From Luteitalea sp. (GTDB taxonomy: Bacteria; Acidobacteriota; Vicinamibacteria; Vicinamibacterales; Vicinamibacteraceae): a DNA stretch of 56,714 nt. Both the position numbers and the translations under genes were made by a program. Below the pieces are notes generated by a model. That model searched no databases and was not told where the DNA came from. It was given only the letters and a program-made list of their open reading frames with translations. Shown here piece by piece: positions 9,686 through 18,783 of the stretch (position 1 is its first letter; each line of letters begins with the position of its first letter). The stretch covers positions 1 to 56,714 of the forward strand of contig WHTT01000007.1 of NCBI GenBank assembly GCA_009377605.1, read 5' to 3'.

Positions 9686-9760
9686 TCAGCGCGGCTTGGT
9701 CGGTGTGATCTTGAGGGCGCGCAGACGCGATGCAAGAGTCGTGGGATTGATACCAAGCAG
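9686..9760 (-). pseudogene. remnant of a Fis-type HTH (sigma-54 activator C-terminus)
   Basis: The minus strand reads LLGINPTTLASRLRALKI then TPTKPR and a TGA stop (complement of 9686-9688). This is the recognition helix and end of the HTH_8 domain that closes NtrC-family activators. It is preceded immediately by two in-frame stops (TAA TAG), and no AAA+ domain remains, so only the tail of a lost regulator survives. Confidence 0.5.
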
Positions 9761-9878
9761 CTATTACAGCTTCAGGCAAGCCGCACGACTGTAGGTGCGC
9801 CGTTCGAACCCGAATCTACGGGCCAGCCGAGGAGCGTTGATGTGGTGCTGACTCCCGCGACCAACATGATCGCGATCT

Positions 9879-10736
9879 CTACTCTCCCACCCATACCTCG
9901 GTGAAGAGGTCGACGAAACCCGGAATCTGCAGATCCCATAGCTCCCACGAGTGGCCCGCTGGAGATATTTCTCGGTACTCGTATGGAATCTTCCGCTCAG
10001 CCAGCCGCTGAACGAAGTCGCGGTTGTCGCGGAGGAACATATCCTCTGCGCCGCAGGCCACATAGAGGTGCGGCACGGCGTTGACCGGGACGTCGGCTAC
10101 TAGACTTCCCGGGTCCCGGTCGCGGCGCTGCTGGCTCCCTGGTGCTCCGAGCATTCGTTGAGTTCTCGACGTCATGTCGATGTCCGACGCGTGCCGTGAG
10201 ATCCCGAAGGGCGCGCTGAACGCACCCACGGCACCGAAAAGCTCATGATGCTTCAAACCGAGCATCATGGCGCCCCAGCCTCCCATCGAGATGCCGGCTA
10301 TCGCTCGCCCGCGACGCGACGCGATGGTTCGATAATGCGTATCGACGTATTGAATCAGGTCCCTGACGATGAAGTCTTCGTATCGCGCCTTGGGATCGGC
10401 AACGCTGTTGACGTACCAACTGTCGTCGCCGTTCGGCGTCACGATGATGATGTCGCGCGATGCCTGGTCGCTGAACCACGGTCGCTCGGTGAACGCGGCA
10501 TGGTCCTGTCTGGCGCCGCCGTGAAGAAGATACAGAACGGGGTAGCGCTGCTGCGATGACCGGGCGTACTTGGACGGAAGGAGCAAGGTAAACGCGCGCT
10601 CACGGCCGAGTGACGCGCTTGTGAAGCGCAGAATCTCGGCCGGACCTGCTTCGAGCGTGGGCTGAGTGGACGGTTGCGCGCCGGCGAGCTGAGCGCAGAG
10701 CCATGCACACACCACGGGCAGGGCCGTTCTTCCCAT
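9879..10736 (-). CDS. secreted alpha/beta hydrolase, esterase D/tributyrin-esterase type
   Basis: 285 residues with a short signal peptide (about 1-20, ending LAGAQ). The PVLYLLHGG oxyanion-hole strand, the nucleophile elbow GISMGG (S150), an acidic residue in GAEDMFL (D232) and AGHSWELW (H262) form the Ser-Asp-His triad of the putative-esterase family, which includes S-formylglutathione hydrolase, feruloyl esterases and Fes-like enzymes. The likely reaction is hydrolysis of a carboxylic ester in the periplasm or outside. The gene is divergent from the next one; about 190 bp lie between them. Confidence 0.8.
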   Translation of the reverse strand: MGRTALPVVCAWLCAQLAGAQPSTQPTLEAGPAEILRFTSASLGRERAFTLLLPSKYARSSQQRYPVLYLLHGGARQDHAAFTERPWFSDQASRDIIIVTPNGDDSWYVNSVADPKARYEDFIVRDLIQYVDTHYRTIASRRGRAIAGISMGGWGAMMLGLKHHELFGAVGAFSAPFGISRHASDIDMTSRTQRMLGAPGSQQRRDRDPGSLVADVPVNAVPHLYVACGAEDMFLRDNRDFVQRLAERKIPYEYREISPAGHSWELWDLQIPGFVDLFTEVWVGE

Positions 10737-10928
10737 CGCAGCCTCCGTTGTCCCAGGCTAGTCTGCCACAGACTCGAGTAAATGGACCCACCGTGGATAG
10801 GGCCATAGATAGGGCCTGCCAGGGTGGTAGAGCCCGAGAGTCGCTACTATAGGTGTGCTGGAGCAGTGCCAGGCCGGGTGGCCTGGCATAGCGGCCATAA
10901 TCACGCACATTAGCAATGACCCGAGATC

Positions 10929-11543
10929 GTGCCCGAGCCACGCGCACTCTGCGTTGAACACGCGCAGCGCGGCGACTATCACGGTTGGTTCGACGCGCGG
11001 TACCGGGAGGCGAGCGATGATGACCGCCTCATTCAGTGGGCGGACATGGTCCCCAACCCACATCTCCTGACCTGGCATCAGCGCAGCGCGGTGAACTTCC
11101 GGGGCAAGCGTTGCTTGACGATCGGCTGTGGGTTGGGCGACGACGCGGAGTACCTCGGCGTAGCCGGTGGCGACGTAATGGCGTTCGACATCTCGGCGAC
11201 GGCTATCAGCTGGTGCCGAAAGCGTTTCGCGGGATCGCCTGTCGCCTACGTCGAAGCGGATCTTCTGGGGCCTCCAGACCAGTGGCGTCGCCGTTTCACT
11301 TCGTGCTCGAGTCCTACACGCTACAGGTCTTGCCTGAGCATGTGCGTGCAGACGCCATGCAGCGCACCGCGGAATTGGTGGCGCCGTACGGCACGCTGTT
11401 GGTCATTTGCCGGGGACGAGACGCCACCGAGAGAGATGCCTTGGCCGCTCACGACGGACGAGCTTCGGTCGTTCTCGGTCGCAGGTGTTGGGCACACGCG
11501 CGGGCACACCAGTCGCAAAGCGAGCGCACCCCTCGAGGGATAA
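10929..11543 (+). pseudogene. SAM-dependent methyltransferase, doubly frameshifted and truncated
   Basis: The first part, from the GTG at 10929, shows a methyltransferase entry: GDYHGWFDARYREA, then CLTIGCGLGDDAEYL (SAM motif I) and VEADLLGP. Between 11283 and 11294 the homologous frame shifts to FHFVLESYTLQVLPEHVRAD and on to TLLVICRGRD. At about 11414-11420 it shifts back to DETPPREMPWPLTTDELRSF. Two single-base changes that cancel each other are therefore needed to read one protein. Homology stops near 11485, exactly where a 25-bp sequence shared with the tRNA islet border (18759-18783) begins. The expected C-terminus is missing. Confidence 0.7.
11486..11510. repeat. 25-bp sequence shared with the islet border
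   Basis: These 25 bases match 18759-18783 with one mismatch. Each copy holds GGGCACAC twice, 12 bp apart. This copy sits at the point where the methyltransferase homology ends, so it may mark an old recombination junction. Confidence 0.5.
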
Positions 11544-11843
11544 TTCTGCGCCGCTGGACCACTCCCTCACCCGTCCAAACCGCGGCCCTGCCGGGGAGAC
11601 GGCGCCGGGGCTTCCCACGCACGATGAAACGTGATGGCTCCGCCGTTCTCGCCAGATGGTGTGGGGAGAGCATGTACAGGAGCCCTCGGGGCAAAGTGAG
11701 TCACCATCATCGCCGGAGACGCCGTCGACTACCGTACGGCATCCCGCAGGCGCAAACGGTAAGCCAACGGCCCGAACGACCTCGGCCTCAGGTACGACTG
11801 TGGCGCAGACCCGATGTGCACCGAGTGGCATACCTAGCGGATA
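11544..11843. other. no gene seen
   Basis: 300 bp between the truncated methyltransferase and the SEC-C gene end. Open frames on both strands have no recognisable motif or ribosome-binding site. It may be debris of whatever removed the methyltransferase C-terminus. Confidence 0.4.
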
Positions 11844-13031
11844 TCATGACGTGACGCCGCCGCAGCACTTCTTGAACTTCCTCCCGCTCCCACAGGGGCA
11901 CGGATCATTGCGCCCGACCTTCTTGACCGTGGCACGTTGCTCGGCAGTTCGGAGGGCGAAGTCCCGGACGCTCGAGAGCTCCTCGAGCGGCAGGCCTTCG
12001 CCTTCAAACGTAGTCGTGGTCTTCTGGCGCAACACCCGTTCACGTGCGTGAACATCGACGGTTTGCTGAATCCGCGCCATCGCTCGCTGGCACTCTTGAC
12101 GGAGCTCCCTGGCCTCCTGCTTTCGTCCCTGTTCTTCACAGAGGTCGGCAAGCCGTTCCGCGAGATCCACGCGATCGCGGACACCTTCGATGGCCAGGCC
12201 TTCGCGAAGACGTACTTCGGAGCGCGTCAGGTCTTGCGATTCCGTGCGCGTGTGCCACGAGCAATCGGACTAGCCGATCCACCCCCACCCCCACTGCGGA
12301 TCGGCCGTCAGCCATTCACGGTAGAGCGCGTCCGCTTGGCTGGTCTCGCCGAGCTCGTAATAGGACTCCGCGACCGCGCGGCGCCAGTTCTCGGTGACGA
12401 GATCGTCGTCGGAGCCAAACCTGTTCAGGAATTCTTCGCCGACGGCAATCCTAGCGCGGTGAAAATACCGATCCTGCAGTCCCGCGTTCCACAGCTCACT
12501 CTCGAGATCTTGATGCCAATTGAACAGGGACTGGGTCCCTCTGAAGCGATCGTCGAATTCGCCGATCGACGTTATGTGTGCTTTGTCGAGGATGTGGAGC
12601 ACGTCGTCCGACGCTTCAAGCCAGGTGCGGCACGCGGCTGCCGTCTTGCCGGACGCCACGAGGGCATACCCGTCCTGCATCCTATCGTCGAGTCGTTCAA
12701 AGGAAGGGATCTCCGGAAACCACCGCTGCCATAGCGTCGCCACACAAATCCATACCCAGTCGCGATCCCATCCTTGCCGCGTACCAGTGAAGGTCCGCTC
12801 GTGCAACAGCGACGTGGTGATCTCTTCGGCGGAAAGCGTGCGTTCGCAGAGGCCTCTCAGCGTTGGCCTGTCCAGGTCTATACCGACGGCGTGCAGCCGA
12901 GCGAGCAGGTCCTTATCGGTCCAACGCCTCGCGTATGCCCGGAATGGGCGAGACTCACGTCCCTTGCGGGATTTCGCTTTCGACGCGACTTCCCTTTCCG
13001 CGATTCGCTCCATCGCCACGTATGAGATCAT
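11844..13031 (-). pseudogene. SEC-C motif protein with an in-frame amber codon
   Basis: From ATG at 13031 (or 13013) the frame runs to TAG at 12272-12270 and then continues in the same frame to 11844. The N-terminal part has TPR-like helices (ALVASGKTAAACRTWLEA; AVAESYYELGETSQADALYR) and reaches WGWGWIG just before the stop. After it follow [23 protein letters not shown] and the zinc-binding tail [18 protein letters not shown], the SEC-C motif also found at the end of SecA. A TGG to TAG change (WIG-W-SDC) explains the break. The main part without the SEC-C tail could still be made. The function of these stand-alone proteins is unknown. Confidence 0.75.
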
Positions 13032-13364
13032 GCGTCCTCCGTGAGCAACGGGCATCGTCACGCCAGGTGGGCTGAACGGGACACACGCCGAGGGCGCCAT
13101 CCATCACGCTGAGGATCTCTCCGGCCCCGCCCTGGTCGCCTTTCATGATGATCGCGCATGTCGCACGGCAATGGCCAGTGGGATGACACCCCGCTCCCGC
13201 GGGTGCGCGACCAGTGGGTGACGTCTCGTCGTTGGCGCTGGGGCCAAGAGTGAACGATGGTGCCACAGTTTGGCCATATGAGATGCGCCTGCAAGTCTTG
13301 TATACTGATCACAAGGTTCTCATCGGGTTGGCCGAACGACCGTATTATCAGTTGGGGGATGAGC

Positions 13365-13589
13365 ATGGCGCAATTGATGGATCGGATCACGGTGAACCCA
13401 CGGCAGTGCGGTGGACGTCCCTGTATTCGCGGCATGCGCATTCGAGTTGCTGACGTTCTCGAGCTCCTCGCGTCAGGAATGACACCGAAGCAAATCGTGA
13501 AGGAACACCCGGACCTTGAGCCCGAGGATGTTCAAGCATGCCTGCGGTTCGCCAGCAGCCGCCTCAACCATCCGGTCATCGCGGCGTGA
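13365..13589 (+). CDS. DUF433 antitoxin-like protein (module 1)
   Basis: ATG at 13365 chosen, with GGGGGATGA upstream; 13359 and 13377 are alternatives. The product has the DUF433 signature: MDRITVNPRQCGGRPCIRGM, then MRIRVADVLELLASGMTPKQ and HPDLEPEDVQACL, a small protein with HTH-like helices that is regularly encoded just before a DUF5615 nuclease-like protein. Its stop overlaps the partner start (GTGA at 13586). A TATACT at 13301-13306 lies inside CTTGT-N9-ACAAG (13297-13315), a candidate autoregulated promoter. Confidence 0.8.
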   Translation: MAQLMDRITVNPRQCGGRPCIRGMRIRVADVLELLASGMTPKQIVKEHPDLEPEDVQACLRFASSRLNHPVIAA

Positions 13590-13987
13590 TCCTGTGGCTG
13601 GACGCGCATATCTCTCCCAAGCTGTGTCCCTGGCTTCACCGGGCATTCGGCGTTGACACGTTACACGTTCGGGAGCTTGGCCTGCGCGAAGCGGAAGATC
13701 CCAACATCTTTGATCGCGCTCGCGATGCGAAGGTTGTCGTGTTCACCAAGGATCAGGATTTTGTTGACTTGGTGCGCCGGATCGGAACGCCGCCCCAGGT
13801 GTTGTGGCTGACCTGCGGGAACATGTCTAACGCGCGCCTCAAGGCCCTTCTGGAGCAGACGTTTCCGGATGCCATTGGACTATTGGAACAAGGTGAGGCG
13901 ATCGTGGAGATCAGTCGCGGTGCGGAACCTCGTCACAGCCACGGCACAACCAGAGTGTCGCGCCGACGCCGCGGCAAGGAAACTTAA
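13586..13987 (+). CDS. DUF5615 PIN-like putative toxin (module 1)
   Basis: The GTG at 13586 overlaps the antitoxin stop by 4 bp, so translation is probably coupled. ILWLDAHISPKL, VRELGLREAEDPNIFDRARD and VVFTKDQDFVDLV are the conserved segments of the DUF5615 PIN-like family, in which Asp residues (first LDA, later TKDQDF) mimic the metal site of PIN RNases. The DUF433 partner suggests a type II toxin-antitoxin-like unit. The last 20 or so residues (GTTRVSRRRRGKET) are basic and variable. No activity has been shown for most members, so the toxin role is an inference. Confidence 0.75.
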   Translation: MILWLDAHISPKLCPWLHRAFGVDTLHVRELGLREAEDPNIFDRARDAKVVVFTKDQDFVDLVRRIGTPPQVLWLTCGNMSNARLKALLEQTFPDAIGLLEQGEAIVEISRGAEPRHSHGTTRVSRRRRGKET

Positions 13988-14270
13988 TGCGCGGCGCAAA
14001 CGGGGCGACCAACTGAAGTCAGAAAACAGCCGGTTGGCAAGCTCGAAGGCCAAGCTGGAGGCACTGACGAGCGCTGCGAGTCACCAGCTCGGTATGCTGA
14101 CACATACACCGGGCCTCGTGGCAGGTGCAGCGCCGTCGGCGCCTCGAGGGGAGGCAATTCCGTGCCTGCTCGGCGCTCTTGGGAGTCCTGGGACAGGAAC
14201 GCGAGTAATCCTATGACGCGTAACGGGAGATAGTACGGTCTCGTGTGGCAACTATCTGACTTGGAAGACT

Positions 14271-14829
14271 TCACTTGAGTAGCCAATCCCACTCGGGCGT
14301 GAGCGCCTCAACGAAGTCGCTCGGAAATCTGCGTCGGTATCGCCGCCACATCTCCACCGCCTGGCGGGCCAGTTCGGACGGCCAGTCCTCAGCGTATTCG
14401 AACAACTCATTGCCCTCCTGCTCAGCCTGATACAAGCCAAGCACGATTCCCTTACAGACTTCGAGAGCCTCATCTTCATGTAGCTGAATCCAGCTTAATC
14501 CGGGCGCTTGAGGTCGGCGAGAAACGGTTCGACCGACCGGGTATGACCTCCCAGGCGGCCTCTGACGGTTCGACGGAGCCCGATGCGCGTGCTCCAGCAT
14601 CCGGATCGTCCAAACCGAGCCGTCGAACGACGGCTGATACTTCCGTGGCTACATCCGTGAATCTCAATGTAGCCAAGGAGAGCTCTAGAGCCAACTCCTC
14701 GGCGTGAGGAACAAGATCCGCGCGCGTCGTGAGCATCTGCAGAAGAACCGTGTGAGCCTCCTCTCCGTTTAGCAGGCGGAGGATGTGGCGCTTCAGAGGC
14801 CTGGAACGGCGCGCCTTGGTCTTGGTCAT
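14271..14829 (-). pseudogene. unknown protein, two frameshifts
   Basis: A single protein seems split over three frames. From ATG at 14829: MTKTKARRSRPLKRHILRLL to SEAAWEVIPG. Then in a second frame SVEPFLADLKRP (around 14515-14560). Then in a third GLSWIQLHEDEALEVCKGIV to PEWDWLLK and the stop at 14271. The pieces fit head to tail and each looks coding (amphipathic helices, EDWPSELARQAVEMWRRYRR). I do not recognise the family. Confidence 0.55.
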
Positions 14830-15026
14830 TCTCGGTGGGTGTCGTTTCACGGACATCACTGGCTACGAGGACCCGGGCACCGTTCTCCGGCTGGAGTGAC
14901 ATGAGCACAGCGGCGGGTCCGAGTTCTTCGCAATCATGTTGCTTGTCAACCATGACCGCGAAAGCGACGGCACAGGGACGACGCAAGGGGCATGCGAACA
15001 CTGGCGCGGAAGGCAGAACCTGGTAG

Positions 15027-15054
15027 TTGCTGGCCAGAGTTGGTCGGCCAGCAA
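15027..15054. other. 9-bp hairpin
   Basis: TTGCTGGCC at 15027-15035 pairs with GGCCAGCAA at 15046-15054. It lies about 65 bp past the 3' end of the 2OG oxygenase on the minus strand and might contribute to termination, but no T-run follows. The rest of 14830-15118 holds no gene I can support. Confidence 0.35.
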
Positions 15055-15118
15055 CGCGAACACATGAGCATGTCTGCAGGGGATCTGTGATTTCAGGGCT
15101 GGGCATCGTCAGCGTGGC

Positions 15119-17572
15119 TCACACCGTGGCGGTGCGCTCCCTTGCAGCCGTCATACGCGCGGCGAGGGCGGCCAGTTCGCCGCGTGGGTGACGCATCAGG
15201 CGCAAGAGGCTGCTCATCGAGGCGCGGTCGGCTTCATGTTGTTCGCATTGACGCTCGTAGGCGCGCCGCGTCTTGCGGCACACGAGGGTCTGGGGTGAGC
15301 CCTGACGTTCGGTTACGTGCGTCATGTCCAGCCCGTGGCGCTCGATCTGCTGGTGTAGATGCTGGCGTCGATCCTTGCGCACCCGGAACCGATGCACATC
15401 GGCTACCGGATCGCGGGCGAAGGCGTTGAGCGCACGACAGTCGTCGCACCGACAGGAGATCTTCACGCTTTGCCGCCAATCCCTCGGCGGCGTGGGTGGT
15501 CGCTCGCTGCGGCTCAACAGAAACTGAGCGGCATACGCCCACAACCGTGCGACCTCGGGGTCTAGAGCGAATCCGTTTCGCTGATGCGTGTGGATCCTCT
15601 CCAGCGCGGGTACCACCACCGTATCGGGACGAAAGCCGGCTGGATTTGCCGTGATCGCGGCGGCGGCGTCCGCGCGCAACCTGGGCGCTTGTAGCACACG
15701 CAGCCCTTGCATGAGCTCCACGACCATCGTGCCGTCGACAGGCTCCGTCTTTTGCGGGCGCCGCCAGCCGTGCCGCGCGCGAGAGGCTGCTGCCTGTCCC
15801 AGGTTCGGCAGCGCTTCGACGATGGTGACCGCCACGTCGTCGAGCGCCGCCGTCCACGCCGCGTTCAGCCGTCCCAGGTGACTGATGGTGCGGTTCAACA
15901 CGTTGACACACGCACGGGGAGCCACGGGCATGTGTCCACGGACCAGATGCGCGAAGAGGGTGCGGACGTTCGTCGCACCCAGCTGCGGAGCCGTCGCGGC
16001 GAGCGCCTCATTTTCGCTGCCGTCGTACTCTCGTGTCATGACACCGCGGATGAACCGCTCCAGCAAGCGCACGTTGCCGAGCTCGCTGAGCAGGTGGAGC
16101 ATCTCGTCGCGACGTGGCACCGTGCCGGCGCCGGGAGACACGCGATAATCTGGTGAGGCTTCCCAGGCGTCGACGATTCGCCGGGCAATCGCAATCACCG
16201 AGTCACGTGCGGAACGCGTGTTGGCCGTGGCAGAGGCGGCGATCTGCTCCTTCAAATACGGCAACGCAGCGCCTGGCCCAGCGGGCAGCAGCACATCGAG
16301 GAACCGCTCGCGCGGCCACATCACTAGCGCCGCTCGGTGATACGCTCGCTCGAAGCTCGCACCTTCGTTCCCAGTCGCCTCCGTCACCCGCTGGGCGTCA
16401 GGCGGCGCGTTGTCCAATGCGCCAGCAGGGAGCACTTCCCCGTCATCGAGTGGCAGCTTGCCAAAGTCCATCGTGCGATCGTTGGGATCTATCCAGTGAT
16501 CCACGTAGCGCCAGCCGTCGGACACCTCGATTACCTCGAAGGCCTCGCCCTCGGCATCTTCATCGTTCTCCTCTGCTTCCTCATCGTAGAAGCGCCAGCG
16601 CGAGCGGCGGTACGCATCTGGATCGTAGGTGAGCTCCGCCAGGCCGTATTCCTCGATATGGACAATCCCCAGGTGCACGGCGCATCCTGCGCGCTCGGCG
16701 GCCAGACGGAGGACGTTCGCCCGCGCCCCATCCGCCCCTTTCAATCCGGCGAAGGAGAGGCCAGCAGGGCTGTACTGATGCTCGAGGAGCCAGGTGAGCT
16801 TTGCGGACGCGTCTGGTGCCGCGAACCCGTCTTGGAGCGCGGTCGCGAGCGCAGTGACCTCCGTCTCGTAGCACGGCGCGGTCAGTGTGCGTCTGTGCTT
16901 CCCGGTTCGTTGCTGCATCAAGTTGTACACGAGGCACACGCGATTCCCTGACGTGATGGGCCTCACCTCATGCTCACAATCCGCATAGAATGCTGCGAAC
17001 GTCAGCTCCGACACCTCCGTGGCGCTCAGGTTCACCGAGATTTCCCGCCCCGCGTGTCGGAGGAGCAAGTCGCCGCCGCGGTGAGTCGAGGGCAACACGA
17101 CCACCAGGGTCCCGAACATCCCAGCCGCCTTCTCCGTGTCGCGATGCGTCTTGAAGAATCCGCCCTTGTCGTAGACCAACAGCTTGTGCAGCTCGGCCGC
17201 CACTTTGGTGTCGGCGCAGCCCAGCCCGCGGGTGGCGGTGGACAGGATGTGTTGGAACGCGCGCTGCCACGAGCGCCCGCCAATACGCACGGCGTCAGGC
17301 GACACCTGCCACACCTTGCGCACCGATTCGTCGACGATCGTGTCTTCGCCGCGCCCGTAGGGCGCGCGGACCGCCTGTCGAATGAGCTTCCGCACCTGTC
17401 CGGGTGGGATGGGAAACGACAGCACACCCACGCCCTCGACCTCGACGCGTGGCATCGGTGTGTCGTACGCGCCGTGCGCGAAGACATCCCCAGGCCGGCG
17501 CACTCCGGAGAGCACGGCTTCCAGCGACTTCAGATGGAGATTGTAGGGAACGGCGATGCCATCATCCGCCAT
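15119..17572 (-). CDS. large 2OG-Fe(II) oxygenase domain protein
   Basis: 817 residues. The N-terminal 220 form a prolyl-4-hydroxylase-like 2-oxoglutarate/Fe(II) domain: FFKTHRDTEK (H143, D145), GTLVVVLPSTHRGGDLLLRH, CEHEV (H201) and SGNRVCLVYNL (R211 as 2OG ligand). The remaining 600 residues are mainly helical and contain an acidic patch near 330-345 (DEEAEENDEDAEGEAFEV) and, near residue 700, a CxCxxC cluster (SCRCDDCRAL) that could bind metal. The enzyme should hydroxylate or oxidise a cytoplasmic substrate, perhaps a protein, but nothing nearby identifies it. The gene is intact although its neighbours are decayed, and it stands alone. Confidence 0.8.
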   Translation of the reverse strand: MADDGIAVPYNLHLKSLEAVLSGVRRPGDVFAHGAYDTPMPRVEVEGVGVLSFPIPPGQVRKLIRQAVRAPYGRGEDTIVDESVRKVWQVSPDAVRIGGRSWQRAFQHILSTATRGLGCADTKVAAELHKLLVYDKGGFFKTHRDTEKAAGMFGTLVVVLPSTHRGGDLLLRHAGREISVNLSATEVSELTFAAFYADCEHEVRPITSGNRVCLVYNLMQQRTGKHRRTLTAPCYETEVTALATALQDGFAAPDASAKLTWLLEHQYSPAGLSFAGLKGADGARANVLRLAAERAGCAVHLGIVHIEEYGLAELTYDPDAYRRSRWRFYDEEAEENDEDAEGEAFEVIEVSDGWRYVDHWIDPNDRTMDFGKLPLDDGEVLPAGALDNAPPDAQRVTEATGNEGASFERAYHRAALVMWPRERFLDVLLPAGPGAALPYLKEQIAASATANTRSARDSVIAIARRIVDAWEASPDYRVSPGAGTVPRRDEMLHLLSELGNVRLLERFIRGVMTREYDGSENEALAATAPQLGATNVRTLFAHLVRGHMPVAPRACVNVLNRTISHLGRLNAAWTAALDDVAVTIVEALPNLGQAAASRARHGWRRPQKTEPVDGTMVVELMQGLRVLQAPRLRADAAAAITANPAGFRPDTVVVPALERIHTHQRNGFALDPEVARLWAYAAQFLLSRSERPPTPPRDWRQSVKISCRCDDCRALNAFARDPVADVHRFRVRKDRRQHLHQQIERHGLDMTHVTERQGSPQTLVCRKTRRAYERQCEQHEADRASMSSLLRLMRHPRGELAALAARMTAARERTATV

Positions 17573-18252
17573 GCGCGACAGCCTACGTCAGCATACGATG
17601 AAGAACAAGCCAGCATCTCCAGCCGTGCCACATGGCGCACGTGTCCCGGCTCGTGCGAGAATCGTCAGGGGCCGAGTATCGGGGCCGACGGTGCGACAGG
17701 GTGAATCAGGTTCGACGATTTCTTCGACACGGAGCTCGTGCAAGACTACTCGCATGCCGTTGTTATCGAGCGCGACGCTCCCGCGCGCTTCGGAGGTACT
17801 GCGGTAATACGTGTCTCTCCCACTGTCAGACAGCGAACTGTTGTTCGTGCGCGTGTGCCACCAGATCGCCTGACAGGACAGCGGAGGTCGGCCGAACCTG
17901 GTGAGACTGGTCCCACATGCGTGATGTCTCTCCGGAGCTCTCTGCCGCGTGATCCACATGCCGTCAAGAGGACCAGCCGCGTACGAGCTTCTAGCGAAGA
18001 TAGGAACCCTGCCCGTCCGTATCCTCTCCTCAGAAGCGACCGAGGAACCGACCTTTTCATCCCACCGGCGACGCTGCAAGATCCTGCGAGACGATGTCGA
18101 GGATGGCGCGCTGGCGCTCCTCTTCGCGCTCGCGGTCCTGTCGCTCCATGACGCCCGGCCGCGTGGGAGCTCGGAGATTGACTACGTCGACCACGACGAG
18201 TGGACGCTCGACGATCTGTGCCAGCACCTGCGCTGCTGGAAGGGGAGCGCTC
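17573..18252. other. no convincing gene
   Basis: About 680 bp. Open frames occur on both strands, including a minus-strand 68-codon frame at 18057-18263 (MSAPLPAAQVLAQIVERPLV), but none has a family signature. Coding of that minus frame would overlap the small + strand ORF that follows. Confidence 0.4.
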
Positions 18253-18429
18253 ATGCTGGACACGGACTACGTGCGTGGCCGGATGATGAAGACGCGCGTG
18301 ATGGTCTGGCCGAACGGCCTCGTCGAGATCCGGACCACGAATCGCCATCAGATGGCGACGCGGTGGGTCGAGACGCTCAAAGGGAAGAAGCATCTCCGTC
18401 TCGTGTCCGGTGACATCAGGTCAGCATGA
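18253..18429 (+). CDS. small hypothetical protein, 58 residues
   Basis: ATG at 18253 with AAGGGGAG about 6 bp upstream. The product is basic and begins MLDTDYVRGRMMKTRVMVWP, with NGLVEIRTTNRHQMATRWVE in the middle. No family recognised. The ribosome-binding site is the main support; the opposite strand also has an open frame here. Confidence 0.35.
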   Translation: MLDTDYVRGRMMKTRVMVWPNGLVEIRTTNRHQMATRWVETLKGKKHLRLVSGDIRSA

Positions 18430-18511
18430 GGTTGGGCGACACGAGTCCGTGCGGGGCGCGCGCTCCTTGCGACGCCGGGACGCCGAGAGCTTCGACCTGC
18501 CGGAGTGCTCA

Positions 18512-18657
18512 CCAGAAGCTCCACTCGATCACCCTGGGCACACTCCGTGGATCTGACGTAGATGGTGTTAGGGAGTATTCAGTGTAAGTCCTTTATTTGG
18601 TGCCGAAGGAGGGAGTCGAACCCTCACGCCCGTTGCCAGGCGGGGGATTTTGAGTCC
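18512..18657 (+). repeat. left copy of the 146-bp direct repeat (att-like)
   Basis: Perfect copy of 22969-23114. Sequence identity ends abruptly on both sides (18511 A against T; 18658 G against C). It ends within the tRNA anticodon region. Confidence 0.9.
18598..18657 (-). pseudogene. 3' fragment of tRNA-Leu
   Basis: Sixty nucleotides identical to the 3' part of the intact tRNA-Leu at 23055-23143: anticodon arm 3' part, variable arm, T arm, acceptor and CCA. The 5' part is replaced by unrelated sequence starting at 18658, so it cannot fold into a tRNA. Confidence 0.85.
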
Positions 18658-18669
18658 GGTGCCTGGATC

Positions 18670-18709
18670 GAAAACAGGCCGAAACGTGCGAGTTTTTCGG
18701 CCTGTTTTC
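18670..18709. terminator. 15-bp perfect stem-loop just inside the islet
   Basis: GAAAACAGGCCGAAA (18670-18684) and its exact inverse (18695-18709) flank a 10-base loop. The stem itself ends in TTTTC on both strands, so it could terminate in either direction. It lies 12 bp inside the left repeat, where an integrase gene would normally end in such elements. Confidence 0.45.
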
Positions 18710-18758
18710 TCACTTCAACTTGGGTGGCGTTGGGCCAGATTGGGCACCGCGTGATGAG

Positions 18759-18783
18759 TGTTGGGCACACTCGCGGGCACACC
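18759..18783. repeat. 25-bp sequence shared with 11486-11510
   Basis: One mismatch over 25 bp; contains GGGCACAC twice, 12 bp apart. GGGCACAC also occurs once inside each 146-bp repeat (18537 and 22994). The spacing suggests recombinase arm-type sites, which is an inference. Confidence 0.45.

Noticed and set aside
2545-12272. Codon reassignment or selenocysteine/pyrrolysine at the in-frame TGA (2545) and TAG (12270)
   Set aside because: Intact genes here end in TGA and TAG (for example 25868 and 26443), no SECIS-like hairpin was seen after the TGA, and the expected residues are ordinary ones such as Trp or Gly.
18057-18263. 68-codon minus-strand ORF
   Set aside because: No ribosome-binding site or motif; overlaps the small + ORF that does have one.
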